A stretch of 8,037 nucleotides of DNA from JBGTLW01 sp041743835 (GTDB taxonomy: Bacteria > Planctomycetota > Phycisphaerae > Phycisphaerales > Phycisphaeraceae): the NCBI GenBank assembly GCA_041743835.1, contig JBGTLW010000181.1, positions 1-8,037 of the forward strand, read 5' to 3'. Made by a program: the position numbers and the translations under genes. Every line of letters starts with the position of its first letter. The stretch's first letter is position 1. Shown here one piece after another: positions 1-6,619 of this stretch. Under the pieces are notes generated by a model. That model ran no database searches. It saw nothing but the letters and a program-made list of their open reading frames with translations, and was not told the DNA's origin.

Positions 1-125
1 ACACAATACTCCAGGTCCTGAGCGTGATGCTGTTCGAGAAAACCCCGCTCTTACAGGTGTTTGCCGACCCTCGCGACGCAACCGAGAACACCGAATCGCG
101 CAACCAGTTGTCGTTATTCGAGTAA
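1..125 (+). CDS. IS4-family transposase, C-terminal end (partial)
   Basis: Only the last 40 codons are inside the window; the gene enters from the left and stops at TAA 123-125. The visible protein begins TILQVLSVMLFEKTPLLQVF and ends in NQLSLFE. The stretch LQVLSVMLFEKTPL followed by a tail ending in NQL-x-LF is a familiar C-terminus of IS4-family DDE transposases. The catalytic DDE residues would lie upstream, outside the window, so I cannot say whether the enzyme is intact. The natural-looking stop and an inverted-repeat-like sequence directly after it suggest that this end of the element is complete. The family call rests on motif memory of a short tail and is therefore moderate; a related DDE family is the alternative. 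Confidence 0.68.
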   Translation, partial: TILQVLSVMLFEKTPLLQVFADPRDATENTESRNQLSLFE

Positions 126-141
126 CGTTGGGACAGTAGTG
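126..141 (+). repeat. Probable right terminal inverted repeat of the IS4-type element
   Basis: The bases CGTTGGGACAGTAGTG follow the transposase stop at once. Read from outside inward the sequence is CACTACTGTCCCAACG, which resembles the short termini of IS4-family elements. The matching left repeat is outside the window, so the outer border at about 141 is an estimate. The motif GTTGGGAC occurs here at 127-134 and again at 143-150, just past the proposed border, which makes the exact end uncertain. Confidence 0.45.
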
Positions 142-151
142 GGTTGGGACG

Positions 152-1024
152 TTGAGCCACGGCCGCCGCTGCGACATGATCGAGCCCTGGCACCCCGAGC
201 TGAGCATCGTGCGTCAGTGCGGGTTGGTATCGATCAGCCGGTCGTCGTTTTACTTTACCGCTTCCGGGGGCAAGGGCGAGAGCCCGTTGAACCTGAAGCT
301 GATGCGTTTGATCGACGAGCAGTTTTTGCAGACGCCGTTTTATGGCAGCCGCCAGATGACGCGTTATCTGCACCGGCTGGGCTACAGCGTCGGCCGCAAG
401 CGTGTGCGTCGGTTGATGCGTCAGATGGGGCTGTCGGCGATCTACCAGGCCCCGAAGACCAGCGTCAAGCACCCTCGGCACAAGGTGTATCCGTACCTAC
501 TGAGGGGGCTGACCATCGATCGGCCCAACCAGGTGTGGTGCGCCGACATCACGTACATCCCGATGCGGCGGGGGTTCTTGTACCTGGTGGCGATCATGGA
601 CTGGTCCAGTCGGCGGGTATTGGCCTGGCGTTTGTCCAACACGATGGAGGCGTCGTTCTGCGTCGAGGCGTTGGAAGAGGCGATCGAAAAGTTCGGCCCG
701 CCGCAGATCATCAATACCGATCAGGGCAGCCAGTTCACGAGCCTGGAATGGATCGAGACGGTCCAGGGGGCCGGTGCCCGCGTGTCGATGGACGGCAAGG
801 GGCGATGGATGGACAACGTGTTCATCGAGCGTCTGTGGCGGAGCCTGAAGTACGAGTGCGTCTACCTGCACGCGTGGGAGCGAGGCGGCGAGGCACGGGC
901 CGGGATCGGTCAATGGATAAGTTTTTACAACGCCGAGCGTCCGCATTCGACGCTAGGTGGACGGACGCCGGAAGAGGCGTATGATGGAAGACCGATGACC
1001 GTACCGCCGCAGGCCGCGGCATGA
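152..1024 (+). CDS. IS3-family transposase OrfB, without OrfA
   Basis: This is the catalytic subunit of an IS3-family transposase, which moves DNA through a copy-out circle intermediate when made as an OrfAB frameshift fusion. The N-terminal part contains an HTH_21-like region (HPELSIVRQCGLVSISRSSF at about 14-33). The integrase core follows with D132 in ADITYIP, D190 in NTDQGSQFTS and E226 in FIERLWRSLKYE. D190 and E226 are separated by 35 residues and K233 lies seven after the glutamate, so the DD(35)E-K signature is complete. The tail YNAERPHSTLGGRTPEEAY is typical of the family. The start is uncertain: TTG at 152 gives 290 residues, ATG at 176 gives 282, and the frame is open only from 140 after a TAG at 137-139. 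The true OrfAB reading would begin further upstream in lost DNA. Without OrfA the element is probably unable to transpose alone. Confidence 0.93.
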   Translation: MSHGRRCDMIEPWHPELSIVRQCGLVSISRSSFYFTASGGKGESPLNLKLMRLIDEQFLQTPFYGSRQMTRYLHRLGYSVGRKRVRRLMRQMGLSAIYQAPKTSVKHPRHKVYPYLLRGLTIDRPNQVWCADITYIPMRRGFLYLVAIMDWSSRRVLAWRLSNTMEASFCVEALEEAIEKFGPPQIINTDQGSQFTSLEWIETVQGAGARVSMDGKGRWMDNVFIERLWRSLKYECVYLHAWERGGEARAGIGQWISFYNAERPHSTLGGRTPEEAYDGRPMTVPPQAAA

Positions 1025-1055
1025 ACCCCATGGCCACCTTATTCAGGCCAACCGG

Positions 1056-1081
1056 CTGTCCAAGATTTGGAGACCACCTCT
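1056..1081 (+). repeat. Probable right inverted repeat of the IS3-family element
   Basis: The sequence CTGTCCAAGATTTGGAGACC at 1056-1075, followed by ACCTCT, lies 32 bases after the OrfB stop. Its complement reads AGAGGTGGTCTCCAAATCTT and onward to GGACAG, which matches the common IS3-family form TGAGGTGGTC...GGACAG. The outermost base differs from the usual terminal CA on this strand, so the border is good to a few bases or the tip is mutated. The left partner is not in the window. Confidence 0.6.
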
Positions 1082-1279
1082 ATCCATCGCGACTTTGGAG
1101 ACAGCTTGCGCACCAGCAGCGAACACGCCGCGAGATGAAACTGCTGCTGAAGGTGTTAACTCACGTGTGATAATCATCAGACGTGCGCATAGTGAGGGTT
1201 GCAACAGAGCCGAAGCCTCTACATTTGAAGAAGTTAGATTTGAGGGGAACTACTGGAGCAATTGCATGAGTTGCTACGC
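1082..1279. other. Intergenic stretch between IS remnant and pseudopilin gene
   Basis: About 200 bases separate the plus-strand IS remnant from the minus-strand operon end; the two converge here. A 62-codon open frame on the plus strand (1095-1283) has no recognisable motif and overlaps the end of the pseudopilin gene, so I do not call it. Small inverted repeats exist (CAGCAGC 1114-1120 with GCTGCTG 1143-1149; AGCAA 1257-1261 with TTGCT 1271-1275), but none has a T-run suited to a factor-independent terminator for the minus-strand operon. Confidence 0.5.
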
Positions 1280-2272
1280 TTAGGGCACGGGGGGTATCTG
1301 CCAGTACACCATTTTGTCGCGGTAGGCCCAGTTGCCCGGTTCCTTCTCGACGTGCATGTCAAAGAGGAGGATGTTGCCTTGGCCGCGGTTGAACGGTCGG
1401 CCTGTCCGTAAATGGCCGTTGGTCCAGACCGGCTCGGCGTCGTGGCGCCAATAGGGCGCCCATGCTCCTGCGCCGCGGCCTTGGGACACCTTGTCCGTCC
1501 CGGCGGTCAGGTCGCCTACGTAGAGTAGTTGTGACGGACCCGAGGCCGCGCCGTTGCTGGCGGTCACAGACCCGAAGGTGTCGGTGACGATTTTGTCGGG
1601 GTCCACAGCCACGCTTCTGGAGATGCTGGTGTGGTGCCACCCCTCGCCTATGCCGATGCTCACGCGATACGAGTTGAAGTCGTCCCGGCCGACCGCGCCT
1701 ACATACCCAGCCATCGGGCACTGGTACAACTCAAGGGGCTTGAAGGTCGCGGGCTTGGGTTTGGTGGGCCAGCGCGTGTAGGCACCGGAAGTATCGATCA
1801 GGTCGGTCCGTGGCGTAGTGAGATACTGCGCCTGCAGGCCGTCCCACGCCGGGTTGTCGGAGCGGAACGTGTTGCCCACGGCTGTGTTGGTGGTAGCGCT
1901 GTTGATGGGCACGCGGGCGTTGTGATCGACGCCGTAGGTGAACGCGAGGGTGCCCATCTGCTTCAGGTTGCTCATGCAGATCACATCCCGTGCCGCATCG
2001 CGCGCGTTGCGCATTGTCGGCATGAGGATAGCGAGCAGCATGGAGATGATGGTGACGACCACCAGCAATTCAATCAGCGTGAACCCGATCGCGTGGCGGG
2101 CTTGATAGGTTGCCAACGGGGATGTCAGCCACCCAAGCGTGTTTGAGCACCGGCGCCTCGTTCCAATCTGCTGGACTTGAGGTTTGGCACGCTCGACTAG
2201 GCTGCGGGGGTCGAGCGTGGTGACAGGACTACCCTCTTGCAACAATCGGGTTCGCGTTTGCCTAGGATTCAT
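1280..2272 (-). CDS. Pseudopilin-like protein with prepilin cleavage motif
   Basis: The protein carries a type IV prepilin / type II secretion pseudopilin signature: AIG-FTLIELLVVVTIISML at about 61-79, with predicted cleavage after G63, F64 as new N-terminus and the conserved Glu at +5 (E68). The hydrophobic helix continues to about residue 85. Then comes RNAARD-like RNARDAARDVICMSNLKQMG, typical of the planctomycete/verrucomicrobial pseudopilin family often named for an H-X9-DG motif. YQCPMAG (183-189) fits the usual CP motif. Near the end GNILLFDMHVE (299-309) takes the place of the usual FxDGHV, so the DG is degenerate. It should be an envelope protein, exported and cleaved by a prepilin peptidase. 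The ATG at 2272 overlaps the stop of the upstream glycosidase (ATGA), which suggests translational coupling, but it gives an unusually long 63-residue leader. A TTG at 2116 would give an 11-residue leader. Neither has a clear ribosome binding site. Confidence 0.88.
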   Translation of the reverse strand: MNPRQTRTRLLQEGSPVTTLDPRSLVERAKPQVQQIGTRRRCSNTLGWLTSPLATYQARHAIGFTLIELLVVVTIISMLLAILMPTMRNARDAARDVICMSNLKQMGTLAFTYGVDHNARVPINSATTNTAVGNTFRSDNPAWDGLQAQYLTTPRTDLIDTSGAYTRWPTKPKPATFKPLELYQCPMAGYVGAVGRDDFNSYRVSIGIGEGWHHTSISRSVAVDPDKIVTDTFGSVTASNGAASGPSQLLYVGDLTAGTDKVSQGRGAGAWAPYWRHDAEPVWTNGHLRTGRPFNRGQGNILLFDMHVEKEPGNWAYRDKMVYWQIPPVP

Positions 2273-5200
2273 TGGGCAACCGGCGGTTTGCCAACGACAA
2301 TCAAGTCGCTGATCTCAAGCACGTTGTTCTCGCCGCTGCCCGTGACCATGCCCAATGCGAGGGACCGCAGACGCTTGGGGTCGAATCGGGCGTTCTGCGC
2401 GGCGGGGTGGCCGCTGCGGGGCTTGAGCTCCTCGAACGGCACATAGATCACGTGCCAGTTGCCGTCCGGTGGGAAAAGGTCGAGCAGTTGAAAACTCTCG
2501 CGCCCGTCGTCCAGCCAAAGAAGGAGCCCCACGTCGCGCGACCAGCGTGCGATGCGGGCACGCACCAGCAGCCCCGTCGCCTCGGAGAGATCGACACCGT
2601 CTGGCATCTTCAACTGTGGAAAAGCCCAGCGATCACCGCCGTTAAAAGTCAGGTCGAACCTGGCCGAACCCTCTGTCTCGACGACGTTCATCCTTCCGTG
2701 GCCGACGATGTTGTTTGACCAGTGGGAGGCGGTGCGAACGGGCAACTGCAGGACGGTGCTGTGTCGTGCAAGGTGTTGGAGTAGGTCACCCTCGGTGATC
2801 ATAGGGATGGCGAGCGGTGTGATGCGGTTGAGGCCTGGTGCCTCGGCGGCAACGTGGATGAAGCGCACCTCTGCCACGTCCACAAATGACTCAAGATCGA
2901 TGACCCACGACACATCCATGGACGCGAGCGCCCCGACCTCGATCGTTTGCGGCTGACCGATCGTTCGATCTTCGGACCCGCGTGGTTGCAGGGTGACCGT
3001 GTGCGCGGATTCTGACAGGTTGTGTGCCCTCACCGTGAACGCGAATTCACCGAGTTGTTCTGCGGGGACGATGTACCGCCGGGGCGTGGTGCGGACCGAC
3101 GCGTCCTCGAACCTGAACTCGAGCACGATCGGCGACGAGGTTCGGGGACGGGGCTTCCAGCCTTCACTGGCTCGGAGCAGTTCCGCCGCTCGCGTGTCGG
3201 TGATCAGGTGCGGCTTCGCGGCTGCCGCATCCAGCCAGGCATACGCCAGCCCGTCGGGAACAGGGACCGCGCCGGAATCGAGCGCGGTCAGCGCGCGGCC
3301 ATCAATGCCCTCGATGCGCTCGGGCTGAAGCGGTAGGGTCACACCGGCATCGGCGTTGGGTTCACCGGTGAAGAGCACCGCGATCCATTCATCCGTCGGT
3401 GTTTGAAACACGCGGGCGCGGCGGAGGGACTCGTCTGTATGCCGGAGGTCGCCAATGTAGCGCGCATCTCGGAGTATGACCGCGGATCGGGCGTAAGCGG
3501 CGTAACTCCGCATCGGTGTCACTTCCCGGCCCATCATGCCGAATGAACGATCACCCTCCGCATAGGCGACCAGCACGAAGGGGTGATAGCTCGCGACACC
3601 GCATGCCTTGGCTTCGATGCCTTTCATCACGATCTCGCTAGCGCTGACCATATCCTGCTTCATGGAAGCCCGGGCCGGTCCAGTCTGCCAGGGGTGGCCG
3701 CACTCCGTGATCCAGATGGGCATCGCAGCCTGCCCCGAGGCGATGAGCCACTGCCGACAATTCCACACAACACCTTCAAAAGCTGTGGCGCGGTCGTAAC
3801 TGTGAAAACTGACGGCATCGGAATGTTCAAGCATGCCGTTGGCGGCGCATGTATCGAAATAGGCGCCAGGTGGAATCGCGGCAAAGACACCGCTGACCAG
3901 CGGCATGGTCATGCCCGCTTCGTTAGCGGCATAAGAAGCAGCCTTCACCATCGTGACATATTGATCCGCCGGGGTTGAGCCGTGGTCGGGTTCGTTCCAG
4001 ACCTCGCATGCGGCCCAGCCGTCCTGGTAACGAAGCGCGATCTCACGGAACGAGCGGGCAAACTGCGGATAGTTCGTATAAAAGCCGCTGGTTTGGTTTC
4101 TTCCAAGATGCGGGTGGCCCACGCCATGGCGGACGATCTCCAGAATGTCCAGGCCGGCTTCGGCATAGATTTTCCGCATCTCGTCCTGCCGTGTGCCCGC
4201 ATCCCACTGCCACACGTCAACGTTGTGATTGGACATGCCGACGTTGTATCGCTCGCGAGCCATGGCGATGCCTGATCGCTTCATCGCTATTGCGAGGCTC
4301 TTGCGCATCGCCGGCCGCCGCTCAAGTTCGCTCAAGGCCGCGTCCATGCCGAAGAACTGATCGGCCTCTTGATCTGGTTTGGGCAGTGCCATCAAACCGA
4401 ATGTTTCGCCTGCCTCGGGGAAGCGGACCTCGTAGTAGCCGTGATCGAGCGACACCTCGGTCGTCACCTTGCCGTCAGCCGCTACCGCAGCCTTTCCCGC
4501 CGTGACACTACGCCCCCAGTAATCCACCACTTCAAACGGGGCTGAAGGCTCGCGGCCGATGGATTGGGCTTGCCAGGTGAGCGTGTGCGCTACGCCCGGC
4601 TCAAGGATGAAGTGGTCGGGGCCGGGGCTCCGCAGGCCCGCGGTGGCGATGCCTTGCGCGGTCGCGCGGTAATTGCGGACCAGCGGATCGCCCGGCTTCG
4701 CGGGGCCGTTAATGCGAAACCCCGCGGACCCCCCGAGTACCTCGACATTCTTGTCGGAGATGTCCATGGCATCGACGACGGTCTTGCCGTTGATTTTCGC
4801 TGTGACCTTCGGGCCTCTGGTGTCCACTTCCAGCACGAGTGTGGTCAGACCATCGGCATCGAAGTCTGGGAACGTGGCCTTATCACCGGTGGCCAGTCGT
4901 TGGCGGGAGCGTGGCGCGTTGAGTTCCCAGCCGCCGGTGGGGCCGATGATGAGATTGAGTTCGACATCACGGAAGAAGTTGCCCCCGATGTTGCCGCCGA
5001 TGGCGACTCCGACACAGCTATCAACGCCGGTGATCCGAAAGTCTGCCTGGCAAGTGATCTGCCCCGCGACTCGGGGCAAGCGGTGATGCGCCTCGCCGCC
5101 GTTCCAGTTGCTCCCGGAGACGCCGCCGCCCTCGATCATTGCGAGGGGCCCCGCCGCCCACGTGGCGTCACCCTCTTCGAGCTTCTTGCCCGCCAGAGCA

Positions 5201-5346
5201 TCGCCCGCCTTTCTTCCCTCCCGGGGCAGGTCGAAGCTGTCCACGAACACCTGCGTGTCGTCGCCCAGTGCGGTCAGCGGCACAAGGCAGCACAACGCAA
5301 CCAGAATTGTCACACGCATTACCGACGCCGAGCCAGATCGAAACAT
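2269..5346 (-). CDS. Secreted multidomain glycoside hydrolase, clan GH-A-like
   Basis: This 1025-residue protein is probably exported and acts on an extracellular or periplasmic glycan. The open frame begins at 5502, but I choose ATG 5346 because AAAGGAG sits seven bases upstream and a signal peptide follows (MRVTILVALCCLVPLTALG, about 10-28, cleavage near G28/D29). Residues 30-230 look like a jelly-roll LamG / DUF1080-like lectin fold (VFVDSFDLP; LVLEVDTRGPKVTAKINGKT). A beta-sandwich linker (235-320) leads to a TIM barrel at about 330-640. Barrel landmarks are FFGMD (331), EVWNEPD with proposed acid/base E452, SFHSYD (H515) and IWITECG with proposed nucleophile E548. The 96-residue spacing of the glutamates suits retaining clan GH-A enzymes such as GH39, GH5 or GH51. 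Two beta-rich segments follow, then a CBM11/CIA30-like module (about 880-1018). I cannot assign a GH family or substrate. It lies 58 bases after the LacI gene and overlaps the pseudopilin start. Confidence 0.82.
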   Translation of the reverse strand: MFRSGSASVMRVTILVALCCLVPLTALGDDTQVFVDSFDLPREGRKAGDALAGKKLEEGDATWAAGPLAMIEGGGVSGSNWNGGEAHHRLPRVAGQITCQADFRITGVDSCVGVAIGGNIGGNFFRDVELNLIIGPTGGWELNAPRSRQRLATGDKATFPDFDADGLTTLVLEVDTRGPKVTAKINGKTVVDAMDISDKNVEVLGGSAGFRINGPAKPGDPLVRNYRATAQGIATAGLRSPGPDHFILEPGVAHTLTWQAQSIGREPSAPFEVVDYWGRSVTAGKAAVAADGKVTTEVSLDHGYYEVRFPEAGETFGLMALPKPDQEADQFFGMDAALSELERRPAMRKSLAIAMKRSGIAMARERYNVGMSNHNVDVWQWDAGTRQDEMRKIYAEAGLDILEIVRHGVGHPHLGRNQTSGFYTNYPQFARSFREIALRYQDGWAACEVWNEPDHGSTPADQYVTMVKAASYAANEAGMTMPLVSGVFAAIPPGAYFDTCAANGMLEHSDAVSFHSYDRATAFEGVVWNCRQWLIASGQAAMPIWITECGHPWQTGPARASMKQDMVSASEIVMKGIEAKACGVASYHPFVLVAYAEGDRSFGMMGREVTPMRSYAAYARSAVILRDARYIGDLRHTDESLRRARVFQTPTDEWIAVLFTGEPNADAGVTLPLQPERIEGIDGRALTALDSGAVPVPDGLAYAWLDAAAAKPHLITDTRAAELLRASEGWKPRPRTSSPIVLEFRFEDASVRTTPRRYIVPAEQLGEFAFTVRAHNLSESAHTVTLQPRGSEDRTIGQPQTIEVGALASMDVSWVIDLESFVDVAEVRFIHVAAEAPGLNRITPLAIPMITEGDLLQHLARHSTVLQLPVRTASHWSNNIVGHGRMNVVETEGSARFDLTFNGGDRWAFPQLKMPDGVDLSEATGLLVRARIARWSRDVGLLLWLDDGRESFQLLDLFPPDGNWHVIYVPFEELKPRSGHPAAQNARFDPKRLRSLALGMVTGSGENNVLEISDLIVVGKPPVAQ

Positions 5347-5404
5347 GCGAAAGCTCCTTTGATACAACGTTTGGAGAGAACCTGATGGCGTAACGGGGGT
5401 CTGC
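5347..5404 (-). other. 58-base spacer between LacI gene and glycosidase gene
   Basis: This is the only spacer of note inside the minus-strand gene string. It holds the glycosidase ribosome binding site. It also holds a short palindrome, AACGTT, within CAAACGTTG, with the central CG often seen in LacI-family operators; symmetry stops after three base pairs on each side, so I do not call an operator. I see no clear -35/-10 pair and no terminator hairpin with a T-run, which fits read-through from the LacI gene. Confidence 0.35.
5354..5360 (-). promoter_or_regulatory. Ribosome binding site of the glycosidase gene
   Basis: On the minus strand AAAGGAG is followed by seven bases and ATG 5346. It is the best Shine-Dalgarno match among the starts examined here and decides the start of the glycosidase against the longer open frame that begins at 5502. 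The longer frame would overlap the end of the LacI gene by about 98 bases and would place the signal peptide more than 60 residues inside the protein. Confidence 0.85.
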
Positions 5405-6616
5405 TCACTTGCCCGATGGTGGCGCGCACGTGCTTCGGACCGCGACACGGGGTTGCAATTTCTTGGTCTGGAACGGTTGTGCCGGGATGTCACCCTCCAC
5501 AATCCCGATCAGCAGGTTCATCGCTTCGCGCCCGGTTTCAGCGGCCCGCATGTCCACCGAAGTCAGCGGCAGGATGCTGTCTTCATCGCCCGGCGCATCA
5601 TCGATACCCATCACGCTGATCTCGTCGGGAATCTTCACGCCCAGCGCATGCAGCCCCGCGACCATGGCCCGGCCAATCATGTCATCGGCCGCGAGTAGCG
5701 CGGTGGGCCACTGCTCGCGCGGCCGACCCACAAGCTGCATCGCCAACTGAACTCCGCCATACTCATTGTCGGTGGTCTCGAGCACGTCTTGCGGTGCCAG
5801 CGTCAAGCCGAGCTCTGTGCACCGCTGGATAAACTGGTCGCGTCGCTTGATCTGCTGTTTGCTCCGCCAGCCCTCCATCCGGCTTGCGCATGCGAAGCCA
5901 ATGCGCCGGTGCCCCAGATCCACTAGGTATTGCAATGCGATATCCATTTCACCGGTCACCCCGACCTGATGACACAGTGGCGGTTTCTGCGCGGTCGCCG
6001 CGAGCAACACAACTGGCATGTGCGCCGCAGCAAGTGTCCGCAGCATCCGCCCAAAGCCTTCGGTCTCATCGGACGTGGTTGCCCAGATGATGCCGTCGGC
6101 ACGCGACTCGCAGAAACTGCCTAATCCACGCTCCTCGCGGTCGGTGTCCCACGATGAAAACTTGACCGACAGCGTGAATTTCTTTTCGTCGGCGAGTGTC
6201 TGGAATTCCTCGAGCGGACGGGCGAAGTAGCGGTTGTTGAGGTCGGTCAGCATGACGCCCAGCACGCGTGTCCGCCCGCCGCGCATCGATTTGGCAAGCT
6301 CATTGGGGACATACCCCAGCATCTTGGCCGCCTGAAGCACGCGTGCGCGGGTCGCTTCGGTGATCCGCGGATCGCCCCGCAACGCAAGCGAAACGGTGGA
6401 GCCATCGACTTCAGCGTGCTTGGCCACGTCGTTGATCGTGACGCGTTTTGCAGACTGCCTCCCGCCCGGCTTACTCACGGATTGCTGCCAGCGGTAGACG
6501 GCCTCGGGGGACACCACCACGGCTTCGCCGAGCTTGACAGCGGCAACACGCGTACTGACCCGCTTCGCGCTGCGGGGCTTGGGTTCGGTTCCAGATGGGG
6601 GAGTGTTTTGCGCCAT
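5405..6616 (-). CDS. LacI-family transcriptional regulator with N-terminal extension
   Basis: This 403-residue protein is a sugar-responsive DNA-binding regulator of the LacI/GalR family. The helix-turn-helix is VTINDVAKHAEVDGSTVSLA (59-78). The linker and hinge helix follow, with LGYVPNELAKSMRGGRTRVLG at about 100-120. The effector-binding domain of periplasmic-binding-protein type I fold spans about 118-395 and shows ALLAADDMIGRAMVAGLHAL, IPDEISVMGIDD and LTSVDMRAAETG near its end. The family usually starts its HTH within the first ten residues; here about 58 precede it. The ATG at 6616 lies three bases after the stop of the beta-helix gene, and neither it nor the GTG at 6478 has an obvious ribosome binding site. 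The GTG start would give a normal-length protein (VSKPGGRQSAKRVTIND). Its position between two probable glycan-active genes suggests that it controls this cluster. The effector is unknown. Confidence 0.95.
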   Translation of the reverse strand: MAQNTPPSGTEPKPRSAKRVSTRVAAVKLGEAVVVSPEAVYRWQQSVSKPGGRQSAKRVTINDVAKHAEVDGSTVSLALRGDPRITEATRARVLQAAKMLGYVPNELAKSMRGGRTRVLGVMLTDLNNRYFARPLEEFQTLADEKKFTLSVKFSSWDTDREERGLGSFCESRADGIIWATTSDETEGFGRMLRTLAAAHMPVVLLAATAQKPPLCHQVGVTGEMDIALQYLVDLGHRRIGFACASRMEGWRSKQQIKRRDQFIQRCTELGLTLAPQDVLETTDNEYGGVQLAMQLVGRPREQWPTALLAADDMIGRAMVAGLHALGVKIPDEISVMGIDDAPGDEDSILPLTSVDMRAAETGREAMNLLIGIVEGDIPAQPFQTKKLQPRVAVRSTCAPPSGK

Positions 6617-6619
6617 GGT

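Larger units (their letters stand above)
1..141 (+). mobile_element. IS4-type insertion sequence, right end only
   Basis: This is the right end of an insertion sequence that continues to the left of the window. It consists of the transposase C-terminus and the probable terminal repeat. It abuts an IS3-family OrfB that lacks its upstream partner, so the element appears to have inserted into, or replaced part of, the IS3 element. No target-site duplication can be tested because the other end is not visible. Confidence 0.55.
142..1081 (+). mobile_element. IS3-family element remnant, left end missing
   Basis: The remnant carries OrfB and the right end of an IS3-family element. OrfA and the left inverted repeat are absent between the IS4-type terminus and OrfB. 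They are either deleted or displaced to the far side of the IS4-type element outside the window. The intact catalytic triad and lack of internal stops point to a recent event. The right border is placed by the terminal-repeat-like sequence near 1056-1081. Confidence 0.75.

Noticed and set aside
61..984. A 307-codon plus-strand open frame overlapping OrfB
   Set aside because: It is an out-of-frame shadow of the IS3 OrfB: Arg/Gly/Ala/Val-rich, with no family motif, while the other frame has the full DDE signature.
1111..1155. Hairpin CAGCAGC / GCTGCTG as operon terminator
   Set aside because: The loop is 22 bases long, there is no T-run, and it lies more than 130 bases past the pseudopilin stop.
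1095..1283. A 62-codon plus-strand open frame in the intergenic stretch
   Set aside because: No motif, no clear ribosome binding site, and it runs over the end of the pseudopilin gene. The region may be non-coding.
5365..5380. LacI-type operator around AACGTT upstream of the glycosidase
   Set aside because: Only six base pairs are symmetrical and the flanks do not match; a six-base palindrome is expected by chance.
4564..5385. A 273-codon plus-strand open frame opposite the glycosidase
   Set aside because: It is a G+C-driven antisense shadow. The minus-strand frame has a ribosome binding site, signal peptide and recognisable domains; this one has none.
5347..5502. Longer glycosidase start at 5502
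   Set aside because: It would put an Arg-rich 61-residue stretch before the signal peptide and overlap the LacI gene; ATG 5346 has a strong AAAGGAG.
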